Origin: Phycisphaerae bacterium
GTDB lineage: Bacteria > Chloroflexota > Anaerolineae > 4572-78 > J111
Length of the DNA: 64,000 nucleotides
Assembly: GCA_028285035.1 (NCBI GenBank)
Contig: JANQQF010000185.1
Location: forward strand, 1-64,000
Direction of reading: 5' to 3'
Below are positions 1-8,725 of this stretch, in pieces; the stretch's first letter is position 1; each line of letters begins with the position of its first letter. The notes below the pieces were generated by a model. The model made no database searches, was not told the DNA's origin, and saw only the letters and a program-made list of their open reading frames with translations. The position numbers and the translations under genes are program-made.

Positions 1-1
1 A

Positions 2-59
2 ACAGCAAATTGAGGGATGAATCGAATGAAAATCTTTGGTAAATCCTCAAATTCGCTGT
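2..59. repeat. imperfect inverted repeat at window edge
   Basis: Positions 2-17 and 44-59 are imperfectly complementary: outer arms ACAGC and GCTGT, then mostly matching AT-rich sequence ending in GAGG and CCTC. It lies beyond the 3' end of the response regulator and could be a weak transcription stop or an intergenic repeat. Positions 60-142 show nothing recognisable. A plus-strand reading frame entering from the left edge stops by about base 42, too short to identify. Confidence 0.35.
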
Positions 60-142
60 AAAACCGGAACATCTGATCTCTAAACCTTATTGCGGAACAT
101 GTTTAATCTACAAATGACGAGGGACTAATGACAAGGAACCAA

Positions 143-1201
143 TCATTCAATCAAGCCATTATCTTGAGCAAACTTGACCAAGCCAGGGATGTCGTGGATG
201 TCAAGCTTGGTACGGATGCGCTTGAGATAGGTGTGGACCGTGTTGAGGGTGATGGTGAGGAGGTCGGCGATTTCGGCGTTGGTCTTGCCTTCGACGACCA
301 TTTGCAGGACTTGCCGTTCGCGGCTGGAGAGTTGAAGCAAGAGTTCGCGATTGGCGTCTTGGTCAACCGTGTCCAATTGCCCCAAATCGGTGGTGACTTG
401 TTGAACATAGGTTTCCATTTCAGCCAAAAGATGCAGGGTGTCCGTCAATGAAACGATATTTTGCCTATCTCCATCTGCTGAAATAGAGAGCTGAAGCGAC
501 TTCAAATGGGTCCGAGCTAACTTTATTTTTTGCTGAATTTCTTGATCCAAGCCCGTGGATAAGCCCTCACGCTGTGTCTGTTGTTTCTCAATCAGCCAAT
601 TGGTCATTGAGCGTAACTGCTCGCTCTGTTGTTGGGCCAACTCAAACAAACGATCTTTCTCTTGCTGATGACTAATCCGCTGCTCGATTTCGGCATTAAG
701 TTGGTCATTGGCCTCCGCAAGTTCGGCCGTCCGTGCTGTAACCTTTTGCTCCAGACCAACATTCGCCTCTTCTAGTGCCTGATTCTTCAGTTGCAATTCT
801 TGCTGCAACCGCTGGATCATTAAATGCGTTTCAATCCGGGCGAGTACCTCTTCGGCTTGAAATGGTTTCGTGACATAATCGACCCCACCACTGGCAAACG
901 CTTTCACCTTATCAAACGCCTCGTCCAAAGCACTGATAAAAATGATTGGGATGTGTTGCGTTTGTGGATCATCTTTGATGGTCTGACACACTTCATAGCC
1001 ATCCATCTCCGGCATCATAATGTCTAGCAAAATCAAATCGGGCGGTGTATTCCGAATGGAGGATAAAGCCCGTAGCCCGTTAGGCACAGCTCTGGCTTGG
1101 TAGTCATGTTCAGTCAGGAGCTGGGCCAAAAAGTGTAGATTGGCAGGAGTATCATCAACGATGAGGATGGAGCCCTTGGAGGGTGTGGTTGTGTCTGTCA
1201 T
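143..1201 (-). CDS. response regulator, REC + coiled coil + LuxR-type HTH
   Basis: A 352-residue DNA-binding response regulator, probable partner of the hybrid kinase directly upstream. The receiver domain spans about 8-125, with acidic residues in ILIVDD, phospho-acceptor D60 in LILLDIMMPEMDG and K112 in VTKPF. A long coiled coil covers about 125-270. A LuxR/FixJ-type helix-turn-helix (SSRERQVLQMVVEGKTNAEI onward) forms the last 65 residues. The start at MTDTTTP is preferred over two ATGs further upstream because AGGAAAG sits 5 nt before it; this start is 10 nt after the kinase stop, so the two genes are probably translationally coupled. The REC-coiled coil-HTH layout is common in Chloroflexota. 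The target genes are not known. Confidence 0.9.
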   Translation of the reverse strand: MTDTTTPSKGSILIVDDTPANLHFLAQLLTEHDYQARAVPNGLRALSSIRNTPPDLILLDIMMPEMDGYEVCQTIKDDPQTQHIPIIFISALDEAFDKVKAFASGGVDYVTKPFQAEEVLARIETHLMIQRLQQELQLKNQALEEANVGLEQKVTARTAELAEANDQLNAEIEQRISHQQEKDRLFELAQQQSEQLRSMTNWLIEKQQTQREGLSTGLDQEIQQKIKLARTHLKSLQLSISADGDRQNIVSLTDTLHLLAEMETYVQQVTTDLGQLDTVDQDANRELLLQLSSRERQVLQMVVEGKTNAEIADLLTITLNTVHTYLKRIRTKLDIHDIPGLVKFAQDNGLIE

Positions 1202-1211
1202 AAGTGCTTTC

Positions 1212-4200
1212 CTAAACTTCATCAAGCAACATCAAAATACGATCATACTCAAATTGACTTAGAGCGGGCTGTAGCGCAGATGCAACTTGAGCATACTCTG
1301 TTTCAATCTCCAAGGCAATGGCCCCAATCTCCTGAATATCCCCGACATCCAAAGCCTCAGCTAGACGTTTACGAAGATCAAGGGGAAGCAGCCGTAGGGT
1401 ATCTGCTGATAATGGGCCTGCTTCAGTTTGATTATTAACATCGGGGTGTAGGTGATCCTCATAAATATATTGCACCCCTAGGTGTTTGTTCATCAACCGA
1501 AAAATATCACGCTCCAAAAAGGGTTTGCGTAAAAAATCATTGCATCCAGCGGCCATCACGACATTTTTTTCTTCCTCAAACGCACTGGCGGTTAAAGCCA
1601 GAATCGCTGTGTCTTTTCCTTTGACCGTCGCTTTAATCTGTTTGGTCACTTCATAGCCATCAAGCACTGGCATCCGCATATCAAGCCAAATCAGGTGCGG
1701 ATCAAATGTTTCCCACAATCGCAGGGCCTCCTGCCCATTCTCCGCCTCACGCACTTCAAAGCCAGCCGTTGGGGTGCTGACCTCCGCCAAAAGCTCACGC
1801 AACAATCGTCGGTTCTCGTCATGATCATCCACGATCAAAATTCGATAACGAGGTTGATCTGGCCTCAGACTAATGACCCGCTGTTTGATTTCAGAGATTC
1901 CCCCATTTTCCCCTAAATCAGATCCGACAGCCTCAGGTGCGCTGACAAGAACTGGTACTTCAAGATGAAAGGTTGTCCCAGGCTGATCGACTTGAGATTG
2001 TACCAGCCTAGCCGGGCTTTCCGGTCGAATATTACCACCGAGCAACCGAGCCAGCTTTAGACTGATGGGGAGACCAAGACCCGTCCCATCATGGCTATGC
2101 TGTCCCGTTTCGGTTTGACCAAATGCCTCAAACAACTGGGACATCTCATCTGGGGCAATGCCTGGGCCTGTGTCGGAGACGGCGAAATAAAGCCAGATTG
2201 TATCAGAGGGTTGGTCTGTCGGCGTCGATGCTGCTGCTATTGAAACATGGCAGACAACTTGGCCTTCATCCGTAAACTTGAGGGCGTTGCTCAGGAGGTT
2301 AATCAAGATTTGGCGTAATTTTATTTCATCAGCGTAGATAAAGCGAGGCACATCCTCCGCTTTTTCAATGATCAAATGCAAGCCCTTCCGTTCGGCGCGC
2401 AGCCGAAACATCGCCTCAAGCTCTGTGAGCATTTGATCCAGATCAAAATCTCGTTTGTTGACCATCATTCGTCCGGCCTCAATTTTAGAGAGGTCGAGCA
2501 CTTGATTAATCAGGGTCAAGAGATGTTCGCCGCTGGTGGTGATGGTATGCAAATTTTCCTGTTGGCCCTTGGTGAGATTGGGACCACGCGTGAGCAACTG
2601 GCCAAAGCCCAAAATAGCATTGAGTGGTGTTCGTAGCTCGTGGCTCATATTGGCCAGGAAGGCACTTTTTGCCTGATTTGCGGCATCAGCCGCCTCTTTA
2701 TCTCGTTGCAAGGCCAAGGCGTGACGCCGTTCAGCCTCGGCCTGTTTAAAGGCAGTCATATCGCGAAGGATGCCTTGATAGCCTGTAACCTCGCCTGACT
2801 CGGAATAGCGTAATGTGGCTGTGAGTTGGCAATCGATGTGTTCACCATTCCTTCGCCTGATCTTCAATTCAAAATCCTGAACAACCCCATTACGACTAAT
2901 CGCCTCTTGAAACCGCTGTCCATCATCAAAATTTGCAAACAATACCAAGGCATTTTGGTTGAGAATCTCGTCACGTTGATAGCCAAAAAGATCAAAACAA
3001 ACCGGATTAATCGCTTCAATCTTGCCCTCGGCTGTCGTTACAAAAATGACATCTTTGGAGTCTTCAAAAATCGTTCGATACTTCTCCTCACTCCGTCGCA
3101 ACTCCTCCTGAGTCTGTTTGAGCGACTCATTGTTGTGTTGCAATTCAGTGGATAATGTTTCAGTTTGAAATAACGTATTCGCAGATCGCCGAGACAATAA
3201 ATAGGCTTGGGATGAAATAAGTGCAAAGATACCACCAGGGATTAAAAATCCAGTTTCGATAAACCCGTTGATAACAAGTGCATCGTTGAGACTAGCAGCC
3301 ACAAAGACGAGATAACCAACTAAAAAGATAGCCGCTCCATCTCGTTTCTTCCGTGTAGCAAAAATAATCACATACAAAACATAAAAAATATTTAATGCCC
3401 CAAAAATCGTAAATGGGATCAAGAAGGTATATACCTTAGACGAGGCAAACAAGGTCATCACTATAAATAAACCCGTTAGACCCAAAAAAAGCCACAACAC
3501 ACGATTGGAAAACTCGGCTGGAAATAGTGACCGGGCAAACAACAATAAGGCCACCACACTTGAATAGAAAAAGAACAAAAGGAATTGGGTAAAAATAGAC
3601 CAACTATCACTGATCATCGCCGAAAATAGCTCTGGCTGAATCATTGACAACATTCGAGCCGCTGTCACCAAACAGAAAACACCAAAGTAGAGCGGGGATC
3701 GTTCTTGCCGACGGAGACTAAAGAGTCCCACATGATACAAGCCCATAATCAAGATACAGCCCATCAAGAAAAATTCAATCCCAGCTTGTTGTTGATGAAA
3801 CTGATGAAGTTGGGGTTGGGGACCAAAGTAAATAGGCTGGATGATGCCGCCGGTATAATCATGAAAGTTGGAAACTTGGGCGATCACTTCGAGCTGATGG
3901 CTTTGGGGAGTAAAGGTCGCGACATAGGGGCGAAATTGAGGCACCATCGTATCAACGGTTGCTCCGACCTTTCCGGCTGAACCGATCAGTGTATTGTCGA
4001 TGTAAAAATTATGAGCTGTAGTAATTGGCAGCGGTGTTTTGACCGCGAAAAATGGCTGGGCTGTCAGGTCAAGCGTCTCATCCAGCAAAATCGTCAAGCG
4101 ATAGGTGGCATAGCCATCGCCGGAGAGGGGCTGGCCATCAACAAGGTAGCCATTCCAGGGGCCAGGGTTGTCAATAAATCCATTTTTTACAGTTGATGCA

Positions 4201-4418
4201 TTAGAGAGTGCTGATGCAGTGAGGAGATGTTCCCAATAAAATTCCCATTCGCCGTTGAGTTTGACCAAGCCCTGGGTTTCAAAATCCCAATCTCGCAGAT
4301 CAAGTACCCCTTCGATGGCACGAGGTTGAGACTCGGCGGTGATAGGGGAAGCAGTGCAAGCGGATAGAAGGGTAAATAAGATAAAAAGGATGAATCGGTA
4401 TGATTGGCTGTTAAGCAC
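1212..4418 (-). CDS. hybrid sensor histidine kinase, 7TMR-DISM, lipoprotein signal
   Basis: A 1068-residue membrane sensor. The first 21 residues form a signal peptide ending in a lipobox (LLSAC, C21). About 30-205 is an extracytoplasmic sensory domain of the 7TMR-DISM extracellular type, followed by seven hydrophobic segments at about 213-410. A coiled coil leads to a PAS domain (about 440-560), then HisKA with H593 in NMSHELRTPLN and an HATPase domain with N-box NLLSNALKF and G-boxes DTGPG and GTGLGL. A receiver domain follows (about 858-975) with D913 in WLDMRMPVLDG and K965. The last 80 residues are a helical tail. The start is GTG, with GAAAGGG 7 nt upstream. The DISM sensory domain is often linked to carbohydrate-type ligands in its family; the ligand here is unknown. 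It signals either to its own receiver or to the downstream regulator. Confidence 0.92.
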   Translation of the reverse strand: MLNSQSYRFILFILFTLLSACTASPITAESQPRAIEGVLDLRDWDFETQGLVKLNGEWEFYWEHLLTASALSNASTVKNGFIDNPGPWNGYLVDGQPLSGDGYATYRLTILLDETLDLTAQPFFAVKTPLPITTAHNFYIDNTLIGSAGKVGATVDTMVPQFRPYVATFTPQSHQLEVIAQVSNFHDYTGGIIQPIYFGPQPQLHQFHQQQAGIEFFLMGCILIMGLYHVGLFSLRRQERSPLYFGVFCLVTAARMLSMIQPELFSAMISDSWSIFTQFLLFFFYSSVVALLLFARSLFPAEFSNRVLWLFLGLTGLFIVMTLFASSKVYTFLIPFTIFGALNIFYVLYVIIFATRKKRDGAAIFLVGYLVFVAASLNDALVINGFIETGFLIPGGIFALISSQAYLLSRRSANTLFQTETLSTELQHNNESLKQTQEELRRSEEKYRTIFEDSKDVIFVTTAEGKIEAINPVCFDLFGYQRDEILNQNALVLFANFDDGQRFQEAISRNGVVQDFELKIRRRNGEHIDCQLTATLRYSESGEVTGYQGILRDMTAFKQAEAERRHALALQRDKEAADAANQAKSAFLANMSHELRTPLNAILGFGQLLTRGPNLTKGQQENLHTITTSGEHLLTLINQVLDLSKIEAGRMMVNKRDFDLDQMLTELEAMFRLRAERKGLHLIIEKAEDVPRFIYADEIKLRQILINLLSNALKFTDEGQVVCHVSIAAASTPTDQPSDTIWLYFAVSDTGPGIAPDEMSQLFEAFGQTETGQHSHDGTGLGLPISLKLARLLGGNIRPESPARLVQSQVDQPGTTFHLEVPVLVSAPEAVGSDLGENGGISEIKQRVISLRPDQPRYRILIVDDHDENRRLLRELLAEVSTPTAGFEVREAENGQEALRLWETFDPHLIWLDMRMPVLDGYEVTKQIKATVKGKDTAILALTASAFEEEKNVVMAAGCNDFLRKPFLERDIFRLMNKHLGVQYIYEDHLHPDVNNQTEAGPLSADTLRLLPLDLRKRLAEALDVGDIQEIGAIALEIETEYAQVASALQPALSQFEYDRILMLLDEV

Positions 4419-4454
4419 AATTCGACCCTTTCAAGAGGCATGTTCAGGTTATAG

Positions 4455-5300
4455 CTATGCAGCTAAATCAAAGGGAAGGTCTGAAATATCTCGTAGCCGT
4501 TTTCCTTCAATCATCATTTCGAGTAACTCAATCACAGCCTCATTTTTGAGATCATTCGCTGCCGAAACCAATTCCGACAAAGCAAAATGATAGACGCAAT
4601 CAATATCACCTGTCCCTAAAGCGAGAGATGATATTCGAGTTGGCATCGGTTCTGCGGTGACAACAGCAATATGAGGTGTATGGCCCTTACGATTTCTGAT
4701 AAGATTCAAACCTTCAGTGCGAGCATTCTGTGAGCGGTCACTGCGGAGGGTCAATTTACAAGAAATGCTGGCATGAAGCAGCGGCAAGGCTGTTTCAAAG
4801 TTTGCAGTACGTAGTGGGGATAAGCGAGGTGATTCTCCCGCATCAATGATAATTTGATTTTGATTAATCTCATCATCTGAGAGTGGTAATCGGGCGATAA
4901 CTACATCAGGTTTAACAATATAGTCCCCCAAAGCGGTATGAACTTGTTTACTTGCGCGAATGAGTTCAGTTAATTCGGCCAAATGTTGATATTGGTCAAA
5001 ATTTGCAAGATTTCCTTGCACCGAAAATTGCCATTGGCCTGGACGGATGTGCTTAAGTAGGCGCATTGCGTCAGCCAGAAAATCGCGTGTTATTTCCTCA
5101 AAATGCTTCCCTGCAGTTTGTCCAGGGATTTGTTCAAAACTTAAAGGATGGTCGATATGGGCGAAAATTCCATTAGCAAGCTTTACACTTAAATCACTCC
5201 CGACATCTGCAATGCTGGGGGTACCCCCCCGCTTCAGAAAAATCGCTCGTTGACAGACCGCTTGATGATATTTTTGGCGTAGGATTAATATTTTAGACAT
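4455..5300 (-). CDS. type II restriction endonuclease, NgoMIV family
   Basis: This 281-residue protein matches the NgoMIV/Cfr10I group of tetrameric type IIF enzymes. Key residues align with the known NgoMIV active site at near-identical spacing: E70, D132 (KPDVVI), S180-C181-K182, and E196 located 14 residues after the lysine, as in NgoMIV. R186, D188 and R189 (LRSDRSQNARTE) match the NgoMIV residues that read the CCGG core, so a target with a central CCGG is expected, possibly GCCGGC. It lies 14 nt downstream of the methyltransferase gene, giving methylase-first order. No controller (C) protein gene is adjacent. Exact flanking-base specificity cannot be read from sequence. Confidence 0.85.
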   Translation of the reverse strand: MSKILILRQKYHQAVCQRAIFLKRGGTPSIADVGSDLSVKLANGIFAHIDHPLSFEQIPGQTAGKHFEEITRDFLADAMRLLKHIRPGQWQFSVQGNLANFDQYQHLAELTELIRASKQVHTALGDYIVKPDVVIARLPLSDDEINQNQIIIDAGESPRLSPLRTANFETALPLLHASISCKLTLRSDRSQNARTEGLNLIRNRKGHTPHIAVVTAEPMPTRISSLALGTGDIDCVYHFALSELVSAANDLKNEAVIELLEMMIEGKRLRDISDLPFDLAA

Positions 5301-5314
5301 CCATAAATCCGTAT

Positions 5315-6709
5315 TTAGAATTTAACAAACCCAATAACATATTCTTCATGCATTCGCTTCTGAATTTGCGATTGCAAATTAATCTTTTTGCCAGCTGGAA
5401 GCATCCGTCGATTACGGTCCAATTGTCGGATACCAACGATAGTTTCGTCAAAGCCTATATCGCGACCAATCTCAGCCAGGCATCTTCCTGTCTCAGTATC
5501 TCGCCCCCGCATCAAAGAACTACCTACAACAACAACAGCTACTTTCCCTGGTTTTAACACGCGATACATTTCGCTAAAAATTCGCTTCATCTCAGAGTAA
5601 TAGCGGTGAAGCGCACGCCCTTTTTTAGCATCAAGCTCCGCAACCTCAGCCATAACTCCTTTTGTGATCGGCGGCAAATCCTCAAAGTCAATCCCACTAA
5701 CCGATTCACCGCCTACATAAGTACCACGAAGTTTGCCTAATTCCTCAATAGTATATCCTAGCCAAACCAGAGAAAACTTATGCGCTCGCATGTAGTCAAT
5801 CGCATTGGCAGCGTAGGGTGGCGATGTTACAATTAAATCGACAGCTTCATTTTCTAGTGGAAGATTTTGGACATCCGCGAATCTCAAATTAGGCTTGAGT
5901 CGATTGGAGTCGATATCCAAGACATTTTTCAGATTTTTCTGTAGACGCTTTTCAAATTCCTGAATAGGGGAGCGCAGGGTTTTGGTTAATATTTTCAAAC
6001 GGGGTGATGGGTCATCTAACAAATGTTCGCCTACTAAAACCTCACCTGTTTGCGAAAAAACAATCTTAGCTTTGTGAGGGCGAGTATGAGCCAAGTCAAG
6101 GGCTAAGGAAATACCACCCGATTTTGTAATAATCACAGAGGAAAAAATGAGTTCAAAATAGGTTCTAAGTTTTGAACATTTGATTTTCTGAATTTCATCA
6201 ATCAATGCCAATAACTCTAATTGCGTCTCAACAGCAAACCAATGATTGACAAATTGCTGTGTTTTCAAATCCCAATATGTGGTAAGAGTTTGTTGTAGTT
6301 GTGTATAATTTTGCTGCAAATTATGCTGAGCTTGTTTGAGTATTAGCTCGCCTGCTTCAGCGATTTGTTTAACATCAAAAGGGATCACCTTAATTTGGGC
6401 CAAACGTAAGGCCATAGGGTCTATGTCAAATCCAAGCGCTTGTCGTTCAAGCAGATATGCTTCTAAAATCGTTGTTCCCGACCCCATCATCGGATCAAGT
6501 ACGACATCGCCTGGTTTTGTTAAAGCCCGAATAAATTTTCGCGGGAGTTGTGGAGGAAATTTTGCTGGAAATGAATGAAATCGATGTAAGGCATGATAGT
6601 CATTACTGTCATGAAAATCTAAGTCCCTAGCAAATAACTCGGCTAGATTGCCAGGGACATCACTTTTAATATTAAATTGAAGGGGTAAGGTTGGTTGGGA
6701 AATTGTCAT
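5315..6709 (-). CDS. DNA methyltransferase of the RM system (TSPPY type)
   Basis: A 464-residue SAM-dependent DNA methyltransferase. The SAM-binding motif I is DPMMGSGTT at 72-80, with GFDIDP at about 93-98 as motif II. The catalytic motif IV is TSPPY at 295-299, the form typical of N4-cytosine methylases, although some N6-adenine enzymes also use it. Motif order is I before IV, with a long helical segment between them. It should protect the sites cut by the neighbouring NgoMIV-like nuclease; N4-cytosine modification fits a GC-only target. The gene has no clear Shine-Dalgarno sequence at the ATG. Together with the nuclease it forms a two-gene defence unit that is more AT-rich than its neighbours. 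Confidence 0.88.
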   Translation of the reverse strand: MTISQPTLPLQFNIKSDVPGNLAELFARDLDFHDSNDYHALHRFHSFPAKFPPQLPRKFIRALTKPGDVVLDPMMGSGTTILEAYLLERQALGFDIDPMALRLAQIKVIPFDVKQIAEAGELILKQAQHNLQQNYTQLQQTLTTYWDLKTQQFVNHWFAVETQLELLALIDEIQKIKCSKLRTYFELIFSSVIITKSGGISLALDLAHTRPHKAKIVFSQTGEVLVGEHLLDDPSPRLKILTKTLRSPIQEFEKRLQKNLKNVLDIDSNRLKPNLRFADVQNLPLENEAVDLIVTSPPYAANAIDYMRAHKFSLVWLGYTIEELGKLRGTYVGGESVSGIDFEDLPPITKGVMAEVAELDAKKGRALHRYYSEMKRIFSEMYRVLKPGKVAVVVVGSSLMRGRDTETGRCLAEIGRDIGFDETIVGIRQLDRNRRMLPAGKKINLQSQIQKRMHEEYVIGFVKF

Positions 6710-6740
6710 ATGTTTACTTTTTGAGTTAGATCATTTGTTC

Positions 6741-6769
6741 ATTATACAATAAAACCCATTTTTACAGAA
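6741..6769 (-). promoter_or_regulatory. candidate promoter of the RM operon
   Basis: On the minus strand a perfect TATAAT (6741-6746) lies 17 nt after TTCTGT, a weak -35 match, in the AT-rich gap upstream of the methyltransferase. The leader would be about 25 nt long. Confidence 0.45.
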
Positions 6770-6777
6770 TTTTATTC

Positions 6778-6813
6778 AACAAAAAAGGCCTAGCCATCTC
6801 ATAACTAGACCTT
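6778..6813 (-). terminator. intrinsic terminator after PPOX-lpd-FAH genes
   Basis: Arms AAGGTCTAG and CTAGGCCTT (minus strand, one G-U type mismatch) close an 11-nt loop and are followed by a run of T. It lies 38 nt past the stop of the PPOX gene and separates the catabolic region from the RM operon. Confidence 0.8.
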
Positions 6814-6851
6814 AGTTTGTTTCTCATTACTCTCAATGACGTAGTGACAAA

Positions 6852-7268
6852 CTATCGACCAAATGCAATGACCCGCGTTGGTTTAATTTTGCAAATCACG
6901 CGGGTTTCTTTGTTTGCCATCTCAGCCGGTGTAACACCACCGTAGTATGCGTCAGCCCCACGATAGGCTTTGGCCAAACTGTTGATATGATCCAAGGCAC
7001 CCTCTTCAGTCAACTCCACTGAACCACGCACCTCTAACCATCGATAAGGGTTCTTTGGATCAATTGCCATAACAGTGGCCATTGGGCGAGCCAATAGATT
7101 CTTCTCTTTTTGTCGATTACGCGCAGTGTTCACCAAAACATGCTCACCATCATAACTACACCAAACGACAGAAAGTTGAGGCTGACCATCGGGCATAACC
7201 GTTGCCACTGTAACGTAAATTGGCTCGTCCAGCAAGTCTCGATATTCCTCGGGAATGACAGCAGACAT
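6852..7268 (-). CDS. PPOX-class flavin/F420-dependent oxidoreductase
   Basis: A 138-residue split-barrel protein of the pyridoxamine-5'-phosphate oxidase-like superfamily. The N-terminus (IYVTVATVMPDGQPQLSVVW) and the RNRQKEKNL and WLEVRGSVEL segments are typical of the short PPOX class that reduces substrates with F420H2 or binds FMN. Two ATGs are in tandem; the second is preferred because GGAGG is 6 nt from it but only 3 nt from the first. It is the last gene of a three-gene unit with lpd and the FAH-family gene and is followed by a strong terminator. Its substrate is not evident. Confidence 0.8.
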   Translation of the reverse strand: MSAVIPEEYRDLLDEPIYVTVATVMPDGQPQLSVVWCSYDGEHVLVNTARNRQKEKNLLARPMATVMAIDPKNPYRWLEVRGSVELTEEGALDHINSLAKAYRGADAYYGGVTPAEMANKETRVICKIKPTRVIAFGR

Positions 7269-7312
7269 CATAAACCTCCAAAATAATATAGTATTTCATA
7301 AACGAATGCACT

Positions 7313-8689
7313 CTAAATATGAACCGCTTGACCCAATGTGACATGAGCCGCTTCCATGACCACCTCGCTCAATGTTGGGTGGGGATGAACAGTGTGGGCA
7401 AGCTCTTCCACCGTTGTTTCCAAATTGATCATGCCGGTTGGGCCAGCCAGCAATTCGGTCACGTGGGGGCCGACCATATGCACCCCCAATACCTCGTTGT
7501 ACTTACTTTCGGCCACAATTTTCACAAAGCCAACGTTATCACCCAAGCCAAGCGCCTTTCCGTTTGGCTGGAAGGGAAACTGACCTGTTTTAACATCATA
7601 CCCTTGCTCACGAGCTTGCTTTTCGGTCAAACCAACCGAAGCCACTTCGGGGTGAATGTAGGTACAACGCGGCATATTTTGGTACTTGAGGGAATGTGAC
7701 TCGTGTCCGGCGGCAGCTTCGGCAGCGATCAGGCCTTGGGCCGTTGCCACGTGGGCTAAGGCCAGCTTGCCCGTCACATCACCAATAGCATAAATCCCCG
7801 GCACATTGGTCGCCATTTTGTCATCGACCTGAATAAAGCCGCGTTCGGTTGTTACCCCAACGGCTTCCAGGCCGAGATTCTCACTGTTCGGCACAACCCC
7901 AATCGCAATGAGGGCCTTTTCAGCCTGAAGCGTTTCAGTCGCCCCATCCTTACTCAGGGTCAGCATCACCCAATCAGCTCCAGTCTCAATCTTTTCGACC
8001 TTGGTGCTAGTTTTAATGTCGATTTTATTGCGCTTGAACTGCTTCTCGACCTCTTTGCTAATATCTTCATCTTCCAACGGCAACACATTGGGGAGCATTT
8101 CAACGACGGTGACCTCGGCCCCGTAACTACGGAAAACGTGGCCGAACTCCATCCCAATCGCTCCTGCCCCGACAACAACGAGCGACTTGGGGGCTTCGGT
8201 TAATTGTAAGGCGTGGTGATACGTCAGCAATTTGTCACCGTCAATCTCCACCCCCGGAATCGACCGAGCGCGAGCACCTGTGGCAATAATGATATTTTTG
8301 GCTGAATGTACCTCACCATTGACCTCAACCTGAGTTGGACTGGTCAGCTTACCATGCCCTTCCAACACCTCGATGTTGTTCTTTTTCATCAAAAAACCGA
8401 TGCCTTTGACCAATCGTTGGCTGACCTGTCGGCTTCGTTTGTGGGCCACACTGTAATCAATCTCAAGGTTATCAAACTTGAAACCAAAGGTGCGCCCCTC
8501 ACTAAGCAAGTTGACGACCTCTGCATTACGCAACAAAGCCTTGGTTGGAATACAGCCCCAATTGAGACAGATGCCCCCCAAGTGTTCGCGCTCAACAATT
8601 GCTGTTTTGTGCCCTAATTGGCTCGCTCGGATGGCCGCGACATAACCGCCAGGCCCGGCACCAATGACAATCGTATCATAGTTACCCAT
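7313..8689 (-). CDS. lpdA: dihydrolipoyl dehydrogenase
   Basis: A 458-residue FAD-dependent disulfide oxidoreductase that regenerates lipoamide in 2-oxoacid dehydrogenase or glycine cleavage complexes. Visible features are the FAD-binding GAGPGG near residue 11, the redox pair C41/C46 in GGICLNWGCIPTK, an NAD-binding GAGAIGMEFG, the second FAD motif IYAIGDV, and the C-terminal HPHPTLSEVVMEA carrying the catalytic His-Glu pair. Length is normal for the family. GAGG lies 8 nt before the ATG. No E1 or E2 subunit gene is nearby, so it either serves a complex encoded elsewhere or acts in this catabolic unit. It sits between a FAH-family hydrolase and a PPOX protein on the same strand. Confidence 0.93.
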   Translation of the reverse strand: MGNYDTIVIGAGPGGYVAAIRASQLGHKTAIVEREHLGGICLNWGCIPTKALLRNAEVVNLLSEGRTFGFKFDNLEIDYSVAHKRSRQVSQRLVKGIGFLMKKNNIEVLEGHGKLTSPTQVEVNGEVHSAKNIIIATGARARSIPGVEIDGDKLLTYHHALQLTEAPKSLVVVGAGAIGMEFGHVFRSYGAEVTVVEMLPNVLPLEDEDISKEVEKQFKRNKIDIKTSTKVEKIETGADWVMLTLSKDGATETLQAEKALIAIGVVPNSENLGLEAVGVTTERGFIQVDDKMATNVPGIYAIGDVTGKLALAHVATAQGLIAAEAAAGHESHSLKYQNMPRCTYIHPEVASVGLTEKQAREQGYDVKTGQFPFQPNGKALGLGDNVGFVKIVAESKYNEVLGVHMVGPHVTELLAGPTGMINLETTVEELAHTVHPHPTLSEVVMEAAHVTLGQAVHI

Positions 8690-8725
8690 TATGTTATCCT
8701 CATAAAAATAGTTTTATAAACTCTC

